A DNA stretch of 64,000 nt from Asparagopsis taxiformis (taxonomy: Eukaryota > Rhodophyta > Florideophyceae > Bonnemaisoniales > Bonnemaisoniaceae), in assembly GCA_030407315.1 (NCBI GenBank), contig JALQPE010001681.1:55656-119655 (forward strand), given 5' to 3'. Below the pieces are notes generated by a model. It was not told the DNA's origin. It worked only from the letters and a program-made list of their open reading frames with translations, and did no database searches. Below, in pieces: positions 1-11,572 of this stretch. The number at the start of each line of letters is the position of its first letter. Position 1 is the stretch's first letter. Both the position numbers and the translations under genes were made by a program.

Positions 1-1210
1 AAAATCTTACACCACTTGAAACCCACTCTCACTTCTATCGTATGCCCCAAAATATACACATACCAGAAACACCTCACAGCTTCATTCCCCATCTTCCTAC
101 ATCCCTTCTTCACTCTCCTTCAGTCCTGCCGTTCCTGCTTCACCACTCCTGCATCACATACAAAACATCAACCCCAACAGTCAGATTCAAAAGCAACGCT
201 TACTACGACAGATATCCTAGAAACTTCCTTACTTACCTCTCATCCATCCTACACAAAATACAAACCATGATCCAAAAACCTTGCAATGAATAATCAAAGT
301 CAGCAGTCCATATCTTTGCAAAACAAGTCTTGGTGCTCAGTGAAACTTACCTTCTGTGATCAACATTCCTGCACCATCTACACAACATCGGAATCAACCA
401 CAACAGTCAGACCCAAAACCAACCTTCCCTCGCTGCTTACTTTCAAAACTCGCACACTTACCTTCGCTCCACACAATACACACCATGACTCAATAGGCTT
501 CCAATGAAAAATATCGCATCAACGGAAATAGTCAGACTCAAAACCAACCTTCCCTCGCTGCTTACTTTCAAAACTCGCACACTTACCTTACCTGTTCCAC
601 CCTGCACACAATAAAAACCATAAATCACGTAATCGTGTAGCCAAGAAAAGTAGTCAGCATTCCGCATCTTCGCACAACCGGTCTGGGCGCCCAATGTGAC
701 TTACCTTCCGTCATCACTATTCCTCCATCACCTACGCAACATCGGAATCAATCGCAACAGTCAGATTGAAAACCAACGTTTCCCTCGCTACATACCCTGA
801 GAACTCGCAAATGTACCTCTCATCCATCCTACACACAATACAAACCATGATCCAAAAACCTTGCAATGAATAATAATCATAGTCAGCAGTCCATATCTTC
901 GCAAAGCACATCTTGGCACTCAATGAAACTTACCTTCCGTCATCAACATTCCTGCATCACCTACAAAACATCGGAATCAACCACAACAGTCAGACTCAAA
1001 ACCAACCTTCCCTCGCAGCATACTTTCAGAACTCGCACACTTACCTTCGCTCCACACAATACACACCATGACTCAATAGGCTTTTAATGAAAAATATCGC
1101 ATCAACGGAAATAGTCAGACTCAAAACCCACGCTTCCCTCAATGCATACCCTCAAGATTCGCGCACGTACCTTCGTCCATCCTCTACACTAAACAAAGCA
1201 AAGGCGGTCA
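1..1210. repeat. Complex tandem array with ~583-bp higher-order period
   Basis: A block containing the core (a/t)GTCAGA(c/t)T-CAAAAxCAACxxTCCCTCGC recurs at about 180, 406, 531, 760, 989 and 1114. The spacings run 226, 125, 229, 229 and 125 bases, so the 125+229+229 pattern makes a higher-order unit of about 583 bases. The array runs in from the left window edge. It is C/A-rich on the plus strand. The open frames inside it are short and repeat with the array, so I call no gene. Confidence 0.75.
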
Positions 1211-1795
1211 AAGAATCTCAGTCGGTGATGAGGGCGGAGTGGAGCCTGCGGCGTCGACCGGACAGCTTTCAGCGTCCGCTTAAGTCTTGCTGTGCATACT
1301 CGAAATCATCGCCGGCAGTGAGATTGAGTATGGCCCAAGCCATGGTCACTGATTCCCCGAACAATGAGATCCGGATCGAGAACAACGAATATAAACATAT
1401 AATCATATATATGAGAATCCATTTGCTTTCCTTACATGATCCGTGGCATATCCGCTGTAAAGCACATTCAGATTCCACGAAGTTCAGAAATAAAAAAGTT
1501 TATTATTACAAATGAATTAATTGAAAATTCATCTCCCAGGGCAGTCGTTCGTCCTTCCATGCACACGTTGCCAGCACGCAATGTGATGTAACAGTTGGAA
1601 ATGATTGAACTCTCGGTTAAATTCCACCGTTGGGATGTCAGCTGGAGTGAGCACAAAACTACTACCCACAAAACTACGAACGAACACGTTACATTCCAAG
1701 TCTCGAAAGCACCACAAAAATAAAATTGGTCGCATCTGGACGGCACAGTCTCCCCTGTTCAGCTCGCAATCCTCCCCTTTGCGTCAAAACTCGAC
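1211..1795. other. Transposase upstream region, no gene seen
   Basis: This stretch separates the tandem array from the first transposase. It has an AT-rich segment at about 1380-1415 and no convincing open frame. I looked here and in 7201-7433 for terminal inverted repeats bounding the 1796-7200 gene pair and could not identify a matching pair by eye. Confidence 0.4.
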
Positions 1796-4700
1796 ATGGA
1801 ATGCAAGTATGAAGGGTGCTTCTACTACTGCGTAGATGCTTATGCGCTCGCGCTGCATGAGCGAACGTGTCGCTACCGTTTCAACCCCTCTCCCCAACAT
1901 TTCAACAACGCTCGTGTCCCTGCCGTCACCCATGAGCCTGCTCGAAACGGCGACCATGATTCCCCGCAACCCAGCTCCCCAGACCCAGAATCTGGTCGTG
2001 CTTCCTCCAGCGACTCACCCTGTGACGCTCCACTGCCACCAACCTCAACCCCCTCCCGCGCAGACCTCCTCGTGCAATCCCTCGCCGCCAGTCTCACAAC
2101 CCTCGAGTACAAGGCCGGCGCTGGCCGCGTGAGCGAAGTCATCACCATCCTACAAGACCCCGCATTCTCCCTAGAAAAGTTCAACAGCGCCGTTCGCACC
2201 GTAGAAGAATGTCGCCACGTTACCGCTTCCATGGTCGAAACACATTTCCGCACCGAAGGTTACAAGAGCCACATCATTCCAGACAAAACTGGTAAGTACT
2301 CGGCACAGCTGTACCTCCGCGACCCAGTCGACATGCTCCGCAGGCAGTTAGCACTGGCTAACGACCAAAATACTCTCTTCCACCCCTCCCCACAGACCGC
2401 CCCAGACGGCACCGCAATATTTTCTCATCCCCTACACACAGAATTCGCGAAAACGCTGCACCAGGTTACTAGACAGCGCGTGCAGCTCTCGGAAGATCCA
2501 CAGGTCGTATGGGCAGAGGAAACTGATCCCACACCTTCCTCCTTTGCCGGCCTCCTCCAAGTGTACTCCGACAAGAGCAGCACAAGCCTCAAGAGCTCCG
2601 CAATCGTCGCATACCCCATACACGTCACACTGCTCAACTTCTCCGCCCCCCTCCGTCGCCACTGCATCCGTACCGGCCTCACCATCGTCGGGTATCTTCC
2701 GTACATTGTTAACCCTTCGTCCAACGCCTTGTTCGGTGATGAAATGCCGACAACCTCTAGTTCTGCTAGTCGCGCTCGCAAAATTGATATTCTTCATAAA
2801 GCACTCGAAAAAGTGTTTTCGTCCCTATCCACCGCGTTCTCTTCCGGGTTCCCCTGCACAGACTCCACTGCAACTGCCCGCCAATGCTTTCCCATCCTAG
2901 CCAATTATTGCTGCGACTTTCCAGAGGCCAAAGAGCTGTCATGCACTCGCAACAGCACTACCACCACACATCCCTGCCACCGCTGCTACATCCCCGCCAC
3001 TCAACTTGAATCCAGCGCGCCACACCAGCCCCGCTCCCTCGATGATACACGCTCTGCACGCCAAGAGAGCGCTCAGGAGCATACAACTGCTCCGCTCGAA
3101 GCTCTCTCCCTCCTCGAACAACACTCTGTCCTCGAATCGACCGCTCTTTTACCCACCAACAGTCCCCTAGACCCCTACAACATTTTCTCCTTCGAGCCTC
3201 TGCACAATCTCCACCTCGGCATCTCAAAGCTCATCAAACAGTGCATTGTCCACCGCCTCAGCTCCCCAGACCTCACCACCACCACTGCCTCCCATTCCGG
3301 GACACCTCGCACCTTCAAGAAGGTGAAAAAATCCATCCTCGCCGGCTCAAACAGCATTCTGTCCGCTATCGAACGCGACTACTACATCACCGGTCTTCAT
3401 GTCGACTTCTCCAAGGGTGAGAAGGGCACCAATTTGAACGGCCTCTTCACGGAGGACGGCATACGCGGCATGCTCGCAGCCAAAGACTATCACCATGTCG
3501 ACATGGTGTTCCCTTTCATCGCAGCATTCATTGACACATGCTGTGACGAAGTAGATACAGCCCCCCTCACTTCCATCTGCACGCAATACTCTGACCTCGT
3601 CGCATGGGTCATGAAACGCGGTCGCATCAAGCACTGGACTGCCGCCGAACTAGAAAGCCTCCAGAACTCCATTTCCTATTTCAAACAATCAATGCTCTCC
3701 ACCCTCGGCCCATTCCACACCACAGGTCTCAAAACTTTCAAGTTCCATCTTCTAGACCATCTTCCCGGTGACTTGCAGAGATATGGCGCCCTGGAACACA
3801 TTGATGCAGGCCCCTACGAACACTCGCATCTTCTGTTCAAACAGAGTTATAGGAAAACCTCTCGAAGGCGCTCCACAGCCATGGAAGAGACTATTCGCCA
3901 CATGGAATTCTCCTTGGCCACTCCAACTGGTCACACCCCATCGAACACATTGGGAAACCCACGCATGATATCGCCCACAGACGGTGCAGTACTCGTTCGC
4001 GACGGATTCACCGTTGCACTGCACGACTTTGCCTCCCTGCTGCCCGATGCAACCCTCCTCGTTGCAGATATCGACGGACAGCCCGATCCTGCCACTCTTT
4101 TGCCTCTGCACAACTCCTCGTTCCCGTCTGGCACCATAACGCTATTCCAGCAACTCGGTGACACAGCTGCACAAGCGTTCCTCACCCTCGCTAGACTGCG
4201 CGCCACGGCAGAAGGCCCTCCAATACATGACATGGACATTTCCGTCACCGTGGTAAAGTCCGCCTACGTCATGGGAGGGTACGTCCCAGATGCCGACGAC
4301 TTTGACCCGCACAGTGGCATGCTTCGCCCCACAAACGTGTCGAGGCACAAGCAGCAGCGCGTCTTTGCAACTTCATCATTCGGCCCCGCAAAGAGATCGC
4401 AGTACTCCTTTGTCGTCATCTCCGGAACTGCCGATGACTACAGAACCATATGGGTAGGGCGCGTCCTGGCACTGGTACGCCTGCAGTCTCCAAACCTGTT
4501 TCAACCTGTAGAACTCGCTTTCGTTCAGTATATGACCTGCTTTGCCCCAAAAACCGCTGTGGAAAAATCACTTGGGTGCATTTGTTTAAAGTGGTCCACA
4601 TGGGACCCGGACAACGGATCCGTTGACAGCAATGACACTGCATCCCACAGTGCAGGTGGTCCTTGGTTTGACCTCATTCCTGCATCTACTATATCTGGCA

Positions 4701-4837
4701 CCGTGCACATCGTACGAAGTAACTTTCCAGTCAAGCCATTTACGAAACAAATGCACTGGTCGGACCACCGTTTCTATCTCAACCGCTTCTACACCAACAC
4801 TGATTACCAGTTCACAGATGATAATGAAGAAGAATAA
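1796..4837 (+). CDS. CACTA/Plavaka-type DDE transposase (1013 aa)
   Basis: This is a single long frame without introns. Residues 3-25 form a Cys/Cys/His/Cys zinc finger (C3, C8, H21, C25). Residues 257-290 have a YSDKS segment followed by a YP-x-HVTLLN-like stretch, as in Plavaka/CACTA transposases, with candidate catalytic Asp 259. Asp 374 lies in a DFPE motif followed by CHRC (394-397), the usual metal-binding insertion. A DPYN...LHNLHLGI segment (459-475) matches the second Asp/His region. KFHLLDH (649-655) and EHSHLLFKQ (675-683) match the C-terminal Glu region. The ATG at 1796 is preceded by no other in-frame ATG. The gene converges on the 4915-7200 gene with a gap of about 77 bases, which suggests one two-gene element. 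Family assignment is by motif only; activity is unknown. Confidence 0.8.
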   Translation: MECKYEGCFYYCVDAYALALHERTCRYRFNPSPQHFNNARVPAVTHEPARNGDHDSPQPSSPDPESGRASSSDSPCDAPLPPTSTPSRADLLVQSLAASLTTLEYKAGAGRVSEVITILQDPAFSLEKFNSAVRTVEECRHVTASMVETHFRTEGYKSHIIPDKTGKYSAQLYLRDPVDMLRRQLALANDQNTLFHPSPQTAPDGTAIFSHPLHTEFAKTLHQVTRQRVQLSEDPQVVWAEETDPTPSSFAGLLQVYSDKSSTSLKSSAIVAYPIHVTLLNFSAPLRRHCIRTGLTIVGYLPYIVNPSSNALFGDEMPTTSSSASRARKIDILHKALEKVFSSLSTAFSSGFPCTDSTATARQCFPILANYCCDFPEAKELSCTRNSTTTTHPCHRCYIPATQLESSAPHQPRSLDDTRSARQESAQEHTTAPLEALSLLEQHSVLESTALLPTNSPLDPYNIFSFEPLHNLHLGISKLIKQCIVHRLSSPDLTTTTASHSGTPRTFKKVKKSILAGSNSILSAIERDYYITGLHVDFSKGEKGTNLNGLFTEDGIRGMLAAKDYHHVDMVFPFIAAFIDTCCDEVDTAPLTSICTQYSDLVAWVMKRGRIKHWTAAELESLQNSISYFKQSMLSTLGPFHTTGLKTFKFHLLDHLPGDLQRYGALEHIDAGPYEHSHLLFKQSYRKTSRRRSTAMEETIRHMEFSLATPTGHTPSNTLGNPRMISPTDGAVLVRDGFTVALHDFASLLPDATLLVADIDGQPDPATLLPLHNSSFPSGTITLFQQLGDTAAQAFLTLARLRATAEGPPIHDMDISVTVVKSAYVMGGYVPDADDFDPHSGMLRPTNVSRHKQQRVFATSSFGPAKRSQYSFVVISGTADDYRTIWVGRVLALVRLQSPNLFQPVELAFVQYMTCFAPKTAVEKSLGCICLKWSTWDPDNGSVDSNDTASHSAGGPWFDLIPASTISGTVHIVRSNFPVKPFTKQMHWSDHRFYLNRFYTNTDYQFTDDNEEE

Positions 4838-4914
4838 ATCTAAATCGCAGCACTCTATTGATAATGTACTACATGATAAGCCTTCTAGCCAACGTCACAT
4901 TTACTGCACTAATT

Positions 4915-7200
4915 TCAACCATCCTCCATTACGCCAAAACCGTTATCAGCAGTTGCTGCATGGCGCCGCTCCATGCCCCCATACTGTGGGGCATTGATTT
5001 CGACATTCAGGTTTGCACTCAGGTGTCCAGCATATGGGTCAGTGACGAAAAGTTCTGCGCCAATTAGTCCTTGCGCAATCACACAATCCATTACAGCACC
5101 GAGGTTTGACGTAATATGCGATTGAATCCAATCCTCGGACACTAGAACAAGTGATGAGCAGCGGTTTACATCATCAACGACATGAACAATTCCAGACCCC
5201 TCTCCGCTTTGCCACACTTCAACAGCCTCTCTCGTCACAGTACGGCTTGCAAACACATGCCGTGACTGTGCACTAGTCCGCTGTTCGCTCTCGACAACGT
5301 CCGTTTCTTCCCTTGCTTGCGAGCCTTGGAGACAAGACATGCAGTACACCACCATACCAACTAATTGCTGAAAAGCTACCCCCACATATTGACTGTACCG
5401 CCTTGTAAACTCCTTCTGCCGTGCACCTCCTTTCCCCTTCGGTTCATCCAAACACTCCACAGTAGTCACTAGCCAAGCATCCAGGCGCGCCAGCGTTAGT
5501 ATGCTCGTCTCTATGTCCATTACTTGTTCTGGTCGTATCGAATAACCCCTGAAGATGTCCAGCACATTCACAGCTACTCGGTTGTTAAACCATGCATCAC
5601 CATTCACTTCCATTTCGAAGCTGTCAGGAACCATGCCTTTGCTGTATCGCAGCTCTGAGAACGGTGCCGTTCGCCACCTCCCCATATCCAAATCACCGTT
5701 GCTTTCCCGTTTCAAAAGCTTCTCAGACGCTTCGCGCTTTTGATCCTCTCGCTCGTCCATCTCAGCTCGCGTCGTCAGCATCGTGCATCTAGACATTAAT
5801 TTCGTGTACCCCAGCGAACCGAACAATCTGTCCCTCGCATTACGCTTCCGTGCACTCATCACGTCGGACAGTTTCTGCGTCACCTTCACTTTCAATTCCT
5901 TGCTCCCCGCCACAGCCTCTTGACAGCACACACGCTGCTCCTCATCGGAAAACACATCACACCACGGACTTTGACGCAGTACGTGTCGCACCAAGTCATT
6001 CAGCAGATCACTCTCGTCTCTGTACGAAGGTGTATACCACTGCAGATTCTTGATGATATAGCCCGGAGGGGTAGCAATATATCCTACACCGTTTTCGCTC
6101 CAAAGTGTCCCTTCTACCGGCTCTACCTCGATGGTACGTCCAGTCCAACGTCTCTGCGTTTGTTCCGCTATAGGGTCCAGCTCCATAGTCTCGTTCTTGC
6201 ACCACTTTGTCAGGTTTTCCTCAACCGCCCTAAGAACTCCAAGGTATTTCACAGGAATGGCTTTCTGTATTTTCGACTTACCGCCACCGTGATCACTGAT
6301 TCTACCTGTTCTCGCAATTGCAGTAAGGCTGGCATTTTCCGCCTGCAGAGTCTTCACCTTAGCCTCCAACGCAACTATCTCCGTGGTGAGCGCCTTGTTT
6401 GCTATGTCCTGGCTAAACACTTTTTTTTCCAGCTCCGCGATCTTCTTCTTCTGCGCATTGATGCGACTCGCCATTAAATCGATGGATTCCGGCGGATGCA
6501 ACCTCTCTGCCCTCACCGTCCCCCCATCTCCCACGCTATCGGGAATATGATGTCCTCCATCGCCAATAGCCTGACGTCGCGGGGGCGTTACGCGCATATT
6601 TGGCACCAATGACAGTCTGTTGTGACGAGGCCCGCACTCCGGCTGCTCTCTCCCCTCAGTACCACCTGACCGCCGATGATAGTTGGCATCCTGTGAACGT
6701 TGCTCAGAAACAACATCCCTTGCCGCTATCCTCGGGTCCCTGACTGCATTACCTGCTGGGGCTGATGTACTCGGCATAGTTGGCGCAGTGGGGGTCACAG
6801 CCTCCAGTGTCTCGCGAACCCCCGGCTGGGACTCCGTCTGCAGCACCTCCGCATCTGCCAACCCGGGAGGAACTACCTTTGCCATAGCACTCTGCCGCAA
6901 TTCCAACATGTTTTGAGCCACTATCATGTCATCATCATGATGTTCACTGTCCCTGCGAGCACGCTTGCCTCGGTCAAGCCCCATCTCTCTCCGCGCCGTT
7001 CCTCCTTCCTCACTTTCTCGCTGCGGATCCCCAGTTCTGCGCCGGTCCGTCTTGCGACTACCGGACCGCGGTTCAATGCTGCCGGTAGGCCCAGACCGCT
7101 TCTTCGCACGGGATTGTCGGGCACTCGATACAGCAGCTGCTGACCGGGTTTTCTGGAGGCCCGGAGGCTTTGGAGCTTTCTTCGCAATACGCGGCGGCAT
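4915..7200 (-). CDS. Coiled-coil transposon partner protein (761 aa)
   Basis: I do not recognise a catalytic domain. The first ~90 residues are Lys/Arg/Ser-rich and look like a nuclear or DNA-binding tail. Residues ~95-240 are low-complexity. A leucine-heptad coiled coil occupies about 245-295 (KKIAELEKKV region). The middle of the protein has a KELKVKVTQ segment followed by K-R-x2-A-R-x-R-x4-LGY, which also occurs, diverged, in the 508-aa protein at 21101-22627. A long helical C-terminal half follows. It is convergent with the transposase at 1796-4837. In CACTA elements a second, DNA-binding gene usually accompanies the transposase, so an accessory binding protein is the natural guess. That role is inferred from position, not from homology. 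Confidence 0.65.
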   Translation of the reverse strand: MPPRIAKKAPKPPGLQKTRSAAAVSSARQSRAKKRSGPTGSIEPRSGSRKTDRRRTGDPQRESEEGGTARREMGLDRGKRARRDSEHHDDDMIVAQNMLELRQSAMAKVVPPGLADAEVLQTESQPGVRETLEAVTPTAPTMPSTSAPAGNAVRDPRIAARDVVSEQRSQDANYHRRSGGTEGREQPECGPRHNRLSLVPNMRVTPPRRQAIGDGGHHIPDSVGDGGTVRAERLHPPESIDLMASRINAQKKKIAELEKKVFSQDIANKALTTEIVALEAKVKTLQAENASLTAIARTGRISDHGGGKSKIQKAIPVKYLGVLRAVEENLTKWCKNETMELDPIAEQTQRRWTGRTIEVEPVEGTLWSENGVGYIATPPGYIIKNLQWYTPSYRDESDLLNDLVRHVLRQSPWCDVFSDEEQRVCCQEAVAGSKELKVKVTQKLSDVMSARKRNARDRLFGSLGYTKLMSRCTMLTTRAEMDEREDQKREASEKLLKRESNGDLDMGRWRTAPFSELRYSKGMVPDSFEMEVNGDAWFNNRVAVNVLDIFRGYSIRPEQVMDIETSILTLARLDAWLVTTVECLDEPKGKGGARQKEFTRRYSQYVGVAFQQLVGMVVYCMSCLQGSQAREETDVVESEQRTSAQSRHVFASRTVTREAVEVWQSGEGSGIVHVVDDVNRCSSLVLVSEDWIQSHITSNLGAVMDCVIAQGLIGAELFVTDPYAGHLSANLNVEINAPQYGGMERRHAATADNGFGVMEDG

Positions 7201-7433
7201 AATGAAGCCTTCCCGGAAGCGATGGAAGGATTGAGTTGCACGAGATACAAAAAAGATTGCTGTATAGTGTCGGTAACCACAACGGTCTGCGATGAACGTT
7301 CAGGTCAGGTCAAGTACCGGAGAATACGCCAACAGCCCAGATTGTATACGGTAGGCAGTCATCAACAGTATTTAATGAGGTACAATTACAGCTGTAGAGC
7401 TAGGCCGCGAGCACCCCTATGTCCGGAAGACGT

Positions 7434-7620
7434 CCTGATTTGAATTAAAATTTGGGCTATTCTCAAAAACATGCACATGTGAACATGTTTTTGAGATGGG
7501 GGTGTGCCGTACGGCACAATCGACCCGCTGAAATCGATGTTTTTTGCAATATTTTTTTCTGCCCTGAATTGTAGAATTTCTGGGCTGGACAGCAATGCAA
7601 CTGAGCTGGACATCCACCGG
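7434..7620. repeat. Left terminal inverted repeat
   Basis: It begins CCTGATTTGAATTAAAATTT and contains three internal palindromes: CAAAAACATG...CATGTTTTTG, GTGCCGTACGGCAC, and a GAATTGTAGAATTTC-like pair. The inner part carries GGACATCCACCGGGCGTCC. Confidence 0.8.
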
Positions 7621-7860
7621 GCGTCCATTTCAACTTGGTCTTGTATTTTGCATCTGCACGCATAACAGCAACCAAGCAGTCAGGTTCACTGCTCGGACGA
7701 AGTGCACCTAGAGTGTGAACGATTGGTTTTTGACAGGCGAGTACTGCTCAATAGGTTTCACCCTGGACTAATGGTGGCTGGACATGCTGCATTATATGAT
7801 ATACTTCAACTCTGGAACGTAGCTTTATTTGTAGTCGAAATGAAAACATCTTTCGTGACC

Positions 7861-10800
7861 CTAATTCCATGCTCTAAACGCTGTCCCATAATGAACGTAG
7901 AGCTCCTGCCCCGGACGGATATCGCGGATTGCACGTACTACAATGATCTTCGGATTTTCTAGGTCCTTCGCCTTGAGCTTCTTCCCCGTCGAACCGCTGC
8001 TGTAGTTCTCGACAAACTCGACGTTGGCCATCCGCCTGGTGTCTTCCGCCGGAGTGTCCTCACCTCGCAAATACCGCGGGTCGTTGATGAACTGCGCCGA
8101 ACAGAACGGAGCCGGAACAATCCAAATTGGATGCTCGATGTTTTCGTCGTCCTCCGCTGTTGCATACAGCTTGATGGCATACATCAAGAATGTTTCCTTC
8201 GTTATCGCCATGTGACCCTCTCCGTACGCGAACCTCATCGACTCCTTGCTCATATCAGAGTACACAACAGTTCCGTAGTATGCACATACTTCGTCGCCAA
8301 CATTAAATGTCTGTTCAGCGAAGAGCCCTCTTCCTGCATTTGGATGCTTAATCAGCGATGGTCGAACGCTCAATTTTTTCGCAACACAATCGTGTGCCCG
8401 CATCACGCGAGGGTTTTCAGTTTGCAACCAGCGGCGCAGGGAAGGTGGCCAATAATGTACCGGTTTTTCCATGTGCTCGTGCGACGCAATCGACTCTGGG
8501 CACAGCTGCCAGAGGTACTGCCGAATATATTTCGGGAACCTCTGGTACAGGGGAAGGCCAGGTGGGGGTTCGATGATCCTGCGTTCCCTCTGCGTACGCA
8601 TCGTGACAGAGGGGGACGCCAAGAACTTCTCAGCACTCTGTTTCGCTTCTGTCGTGACCCTCATGTCAGTGTTGTTTGAAAGAATTACACGTGACATGAC
8701 TGCACACAGCTTTGGAAGCGATCGTGCCACACACAATTTGTCCATGTCACTGCCGACGAAAACACGGTGCTCAGGCAAGCTCATAGCTGCTTTTCCCGTT
8801 GCGAAAGTGCCAGAGAATGGATCGACAACAATATCACCAGGCTGTGAATGCTGGCTGATCAACTCCATCATGAGAGCGACGCTCTTCTGCTCTGCACGAA
8901 CTCTGACCGTAGCACCGGTTGTGCTCCTTGTTCGCCACACCATCTCATTCGAATCGATGGCGGGCATATTGATGGTGACGTTGCACCACGCCGGGTACGT
9001 GCCGTCCATGTATCCGTGGTTCCTATAGGCCACCATCTCGCTTCCGGTCTTGAACGGAACACCTCGCTTCCAGAAGTGGATAGCGACCTCTGCCATGTTC
9101 ATGCGTTGGTACCTCTTCCGCCCCGGCATTTGATAGAGGTGCCCAGGTAGTCGGACAAACAACAGAGGTACCTCGTCAACGAAGAAAACTGAATTCCGAA
9201 CGACGTCCTCCTCCTCCTCGTCCTCCTCCTCATCCGCACTTTCTTCGCCACTGTGCTGCGATGCTTCGGAGTCCGAATTCATGGACGTAACCTCTTCTTC
9301 ATCCGACCCGTCATCACTGGCAGCAGCATCGGTTGGGCCTTCTGACTGCGGTCCTTTGTACGTTTCCAAGTAATGGAACCATTCGTAGAACTGCAAAACG
9401 AGCAGAACACGATGCCGTGGCCACCGGGGCGCAACAGCTCGTCAAACACTTCGATGCTAGCCTGCATATCTTCTGCAGTTAGCCTGTCGTACGAAGAGTT
9501 GGAATCGTTCCTCTTACGACGAACATTGTAGGGCGGATCAGTCAGAATGAGCTGAACGTTGCCCGTGATGGGCACGTGTTCTCGGCTCTCGTCGGCACTG
9601 ACCAAATCTTCGAAAGGGACGTCGTACACCCGGCAATACTGACTCATTTTCGAAAGAAAGTCCTTTGCGAGAGCCTGCCCTTCACTTTCCTGCTCTTCTG
9701 TCGCATGGGGTGACGGTGACGGGGGAGACGGCCCTTGGGCAGTAAGACTGGTCCTCCCAGGTCCAAGTTGAAGCCTGGTTGTGTGTCTTGTCGACGGAAC
9801 CAAACCTCTCCCTCCTGTGTTGCGACGAGTGGGAGTGTCATCAACCGGCTTGGGGACCTTTTCTGCGTCCGCGGCTTGTGGTGCCGGGCGGAGGACAGCC
9901 ATAACGTCTTCGTCGAGGGTGTCAAAGTACGCTGGCAGCTTGTCCGGATTTCCGCTTGACAAGTATATTTCCAGCGCCCCCCAGCGGTCGGACTCCGGCC
10001 AGGTGTACAGGTCCGGGTTGACGATAAGAAACTGCAACCGGTCGAAGAACTTCCTCACAAGGTCCCTAAATGCACTGTGCTGCGCACTGGTTCTTGTCTC
10101 TACTTTTCCACCATATCCATCAGGATGAGATAGGGGAGCTTTGTCGTGGTAGAGATCTAGCTTCTGCTCCATCGGTGCGAATAGACCTTCATCGAGCACG
10201 TCAAACCAATGCTCACTGCTGTCGAAAATGATGTACGGCGCCATCAACTCTTCGAAGCTGGAAAACTTTGCGGCGAAGGCCACATCGGTCCAAGCATGGT
10301 ATAAAACTTGAACCACGTAACAAGCTCGATTAGTGCTTTTCCGATGGGCTGGGACGCGTGCGGCTTCGTTCCCCTCTTCGGCCGCATCGCCTATTCGGCG
10401 ACGCGGCAGGTTCTTGTTGTGATTTCGGATGATAGACAACGCTTGGAAATACATCAATACCTCGAACGTTTCCGGTGGAGCAAGAACGAAGGCGCTTGGT
10501 TCCCCGCGCTGCGGCGCCTGTAGTGGCGAAGGAAGCATGTTACATCCAATAAGGAAGGTCTGCGGCACGATCCCAGAAAGGATGCAGTGCTCAACCCATT
10601 GCCCGATACGCTCATCCTGTCTTGAAAACTCGGCAATCGGTAATGCCAGACGAACAATCTGCTTGGCTCGCTCAACGTTCATCTCTGCCATGACGATTTC
10701 GGCAACATCCGCCTCGACTCCAGCATTCTTCGAACGACCGCTGAAGGACATGCTGAGTCGACCTTGCAGCGCCACAAATTGTTCTTCCGTGCCCTGCGCA

Positions 10801-11057
10801 ACCCAAGCGCCAAGGTCCGCGTATGTGAAACCTCCCGGCTTGTCCGTCAAGTCTGCGAAACTTGAGTGGGCGAATAAATCCAGCAAGAGGCGGAGGAAGT
10901 CTTTGCCAGCGAGAGTAGTTTCGCGGGCGGCGCGACCTACGTTTCGACGTGTACCCATGTCACTAGAATCCTCCCAAGGGCTAGCGGGTTCGCGCAGAAT
11001 TGGCACGGTTGCGTCGTCAACGATCGGATTGCTGTTGCGCCTGCGCTTATTCGTCAT
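7861..11057 (-). CDS. Beta-class DNA methyltransferase fused to SET domain, one frame break
   Basis: Two overlapping frames read as one gene. Frame 1 (11057 to 9279, ATG at 11057) has a helical N-terminal ~450 residues of unknown fold, with no ParB motif seen, then methyltransferase motif IV, LTDPPYN, with its Asp codon at 9537-9539 (residue 507). Frame 2 (to 7861) continues with the acidic insert, motif I DPFSGTFATG, and a C-terminal SET domain (HPNAGRGLF, FINDPRYL, QELYVHYG). The order motif IV then motif I is typical of beta-class N6-adenine/N4-cytosine methyltransferases such as CcrM. The intact paralogue at 24778-28245 aligns straight across the break, which sits at the A4 run (plus strand) 9395-9398 and is -1 in sense. 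One missing base in that run would explain it. Likely role: DNA plus histone methylation in the nucleus. Target and activity are unknown. Confidence 0.8.
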
Positions 11058-11392
11058 AATGGAATGAGTGGAAAATTCGGTACAGGATGGCGACCGCTCG
11101 GCGAGACAGTCAAATTTGACGACGTATCTCGTGACGTTTGCACTCTTTCGTGAGGAACACTGGTTGATATCGAACGGAACAGAGTATACGGGTACACAGC
11201 ACTGGAAAGGTCTTGAAACCCGTAACCGGTGTAGGTAATAAGTTGTGACGGATACGTGGTAGAGAAAAAATTTTAAAAAGATTGTGATTCCCTGCCTTTG
11301 AGTGTTGTACTGCAAGGCCGCCAGTCACATAGGTTGACACAGGTGCCTCACGCTTACCAGGTGAGCGACATCCGGACGGCCACTGGACATGG

Positions 11393-11572
11393 GGATGTCC
11401 GACTCAGATGCATTGCTGGCCAGCCCAGAAATTCTACAATTTCGGGCAGAAAAAATATTGCAAAAAACATCGATTTCGGCGGTCGATTGTGCCGTACGGC
11501 ACACCCCCATCTCAAAAACATGTTCACATGTGCATGTTTTTGAGAATAGCCCAAATTTTAATTCAAATCAGG
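11393..11572. repeat. Right terminal inverted repeat
   Basis: The reverse complement matches 7434-7620 with only scattered substitutions and one- or two-base differences in poly-T or poly-A runs. It ends ...AATTCAAATCAGG at 11572. Confidence 0.8.

Larger units (their letters stand above)
7434..11572. mobile_element. TIR-bounded element carrying a methyltransferase-SET gene (~4.1 kb)
   Basis: The two ends are near-identical inverted copies of one ~180-base sequence beginning CCTGATTTGAATTAAAATTT. The only sizeable gene inside is the methyltransferase-SET gene at 7861-11057; no transposase is present, so the element is probably non-autonomous or mobilised in trans. I could not find a clean target-site duplication: the flanks are ...AAGACGT and ATGCAGAT... 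. Extra copies of the same terminus lie at 12757-13739 and 18290-18750. Confidence 0.75.

Noticed and set aside
1087..1515. 142-codon frame at the end of the tandem array
   Set aside because: Part repeat-derived, no domain, no support from neighbours.
9385..9405. Programmed -1 frameshift in the methyltransferase gene
   Set aside because: The site (TCG TTT TGC on the coding strand) is not a standard slippery heptamer; a missing T explains it better.
7434..11572. Target-site duplication of the methyltransferase element
   Set aside because: Flanks ACGT and ATGC do not match; I could not define one by eye.
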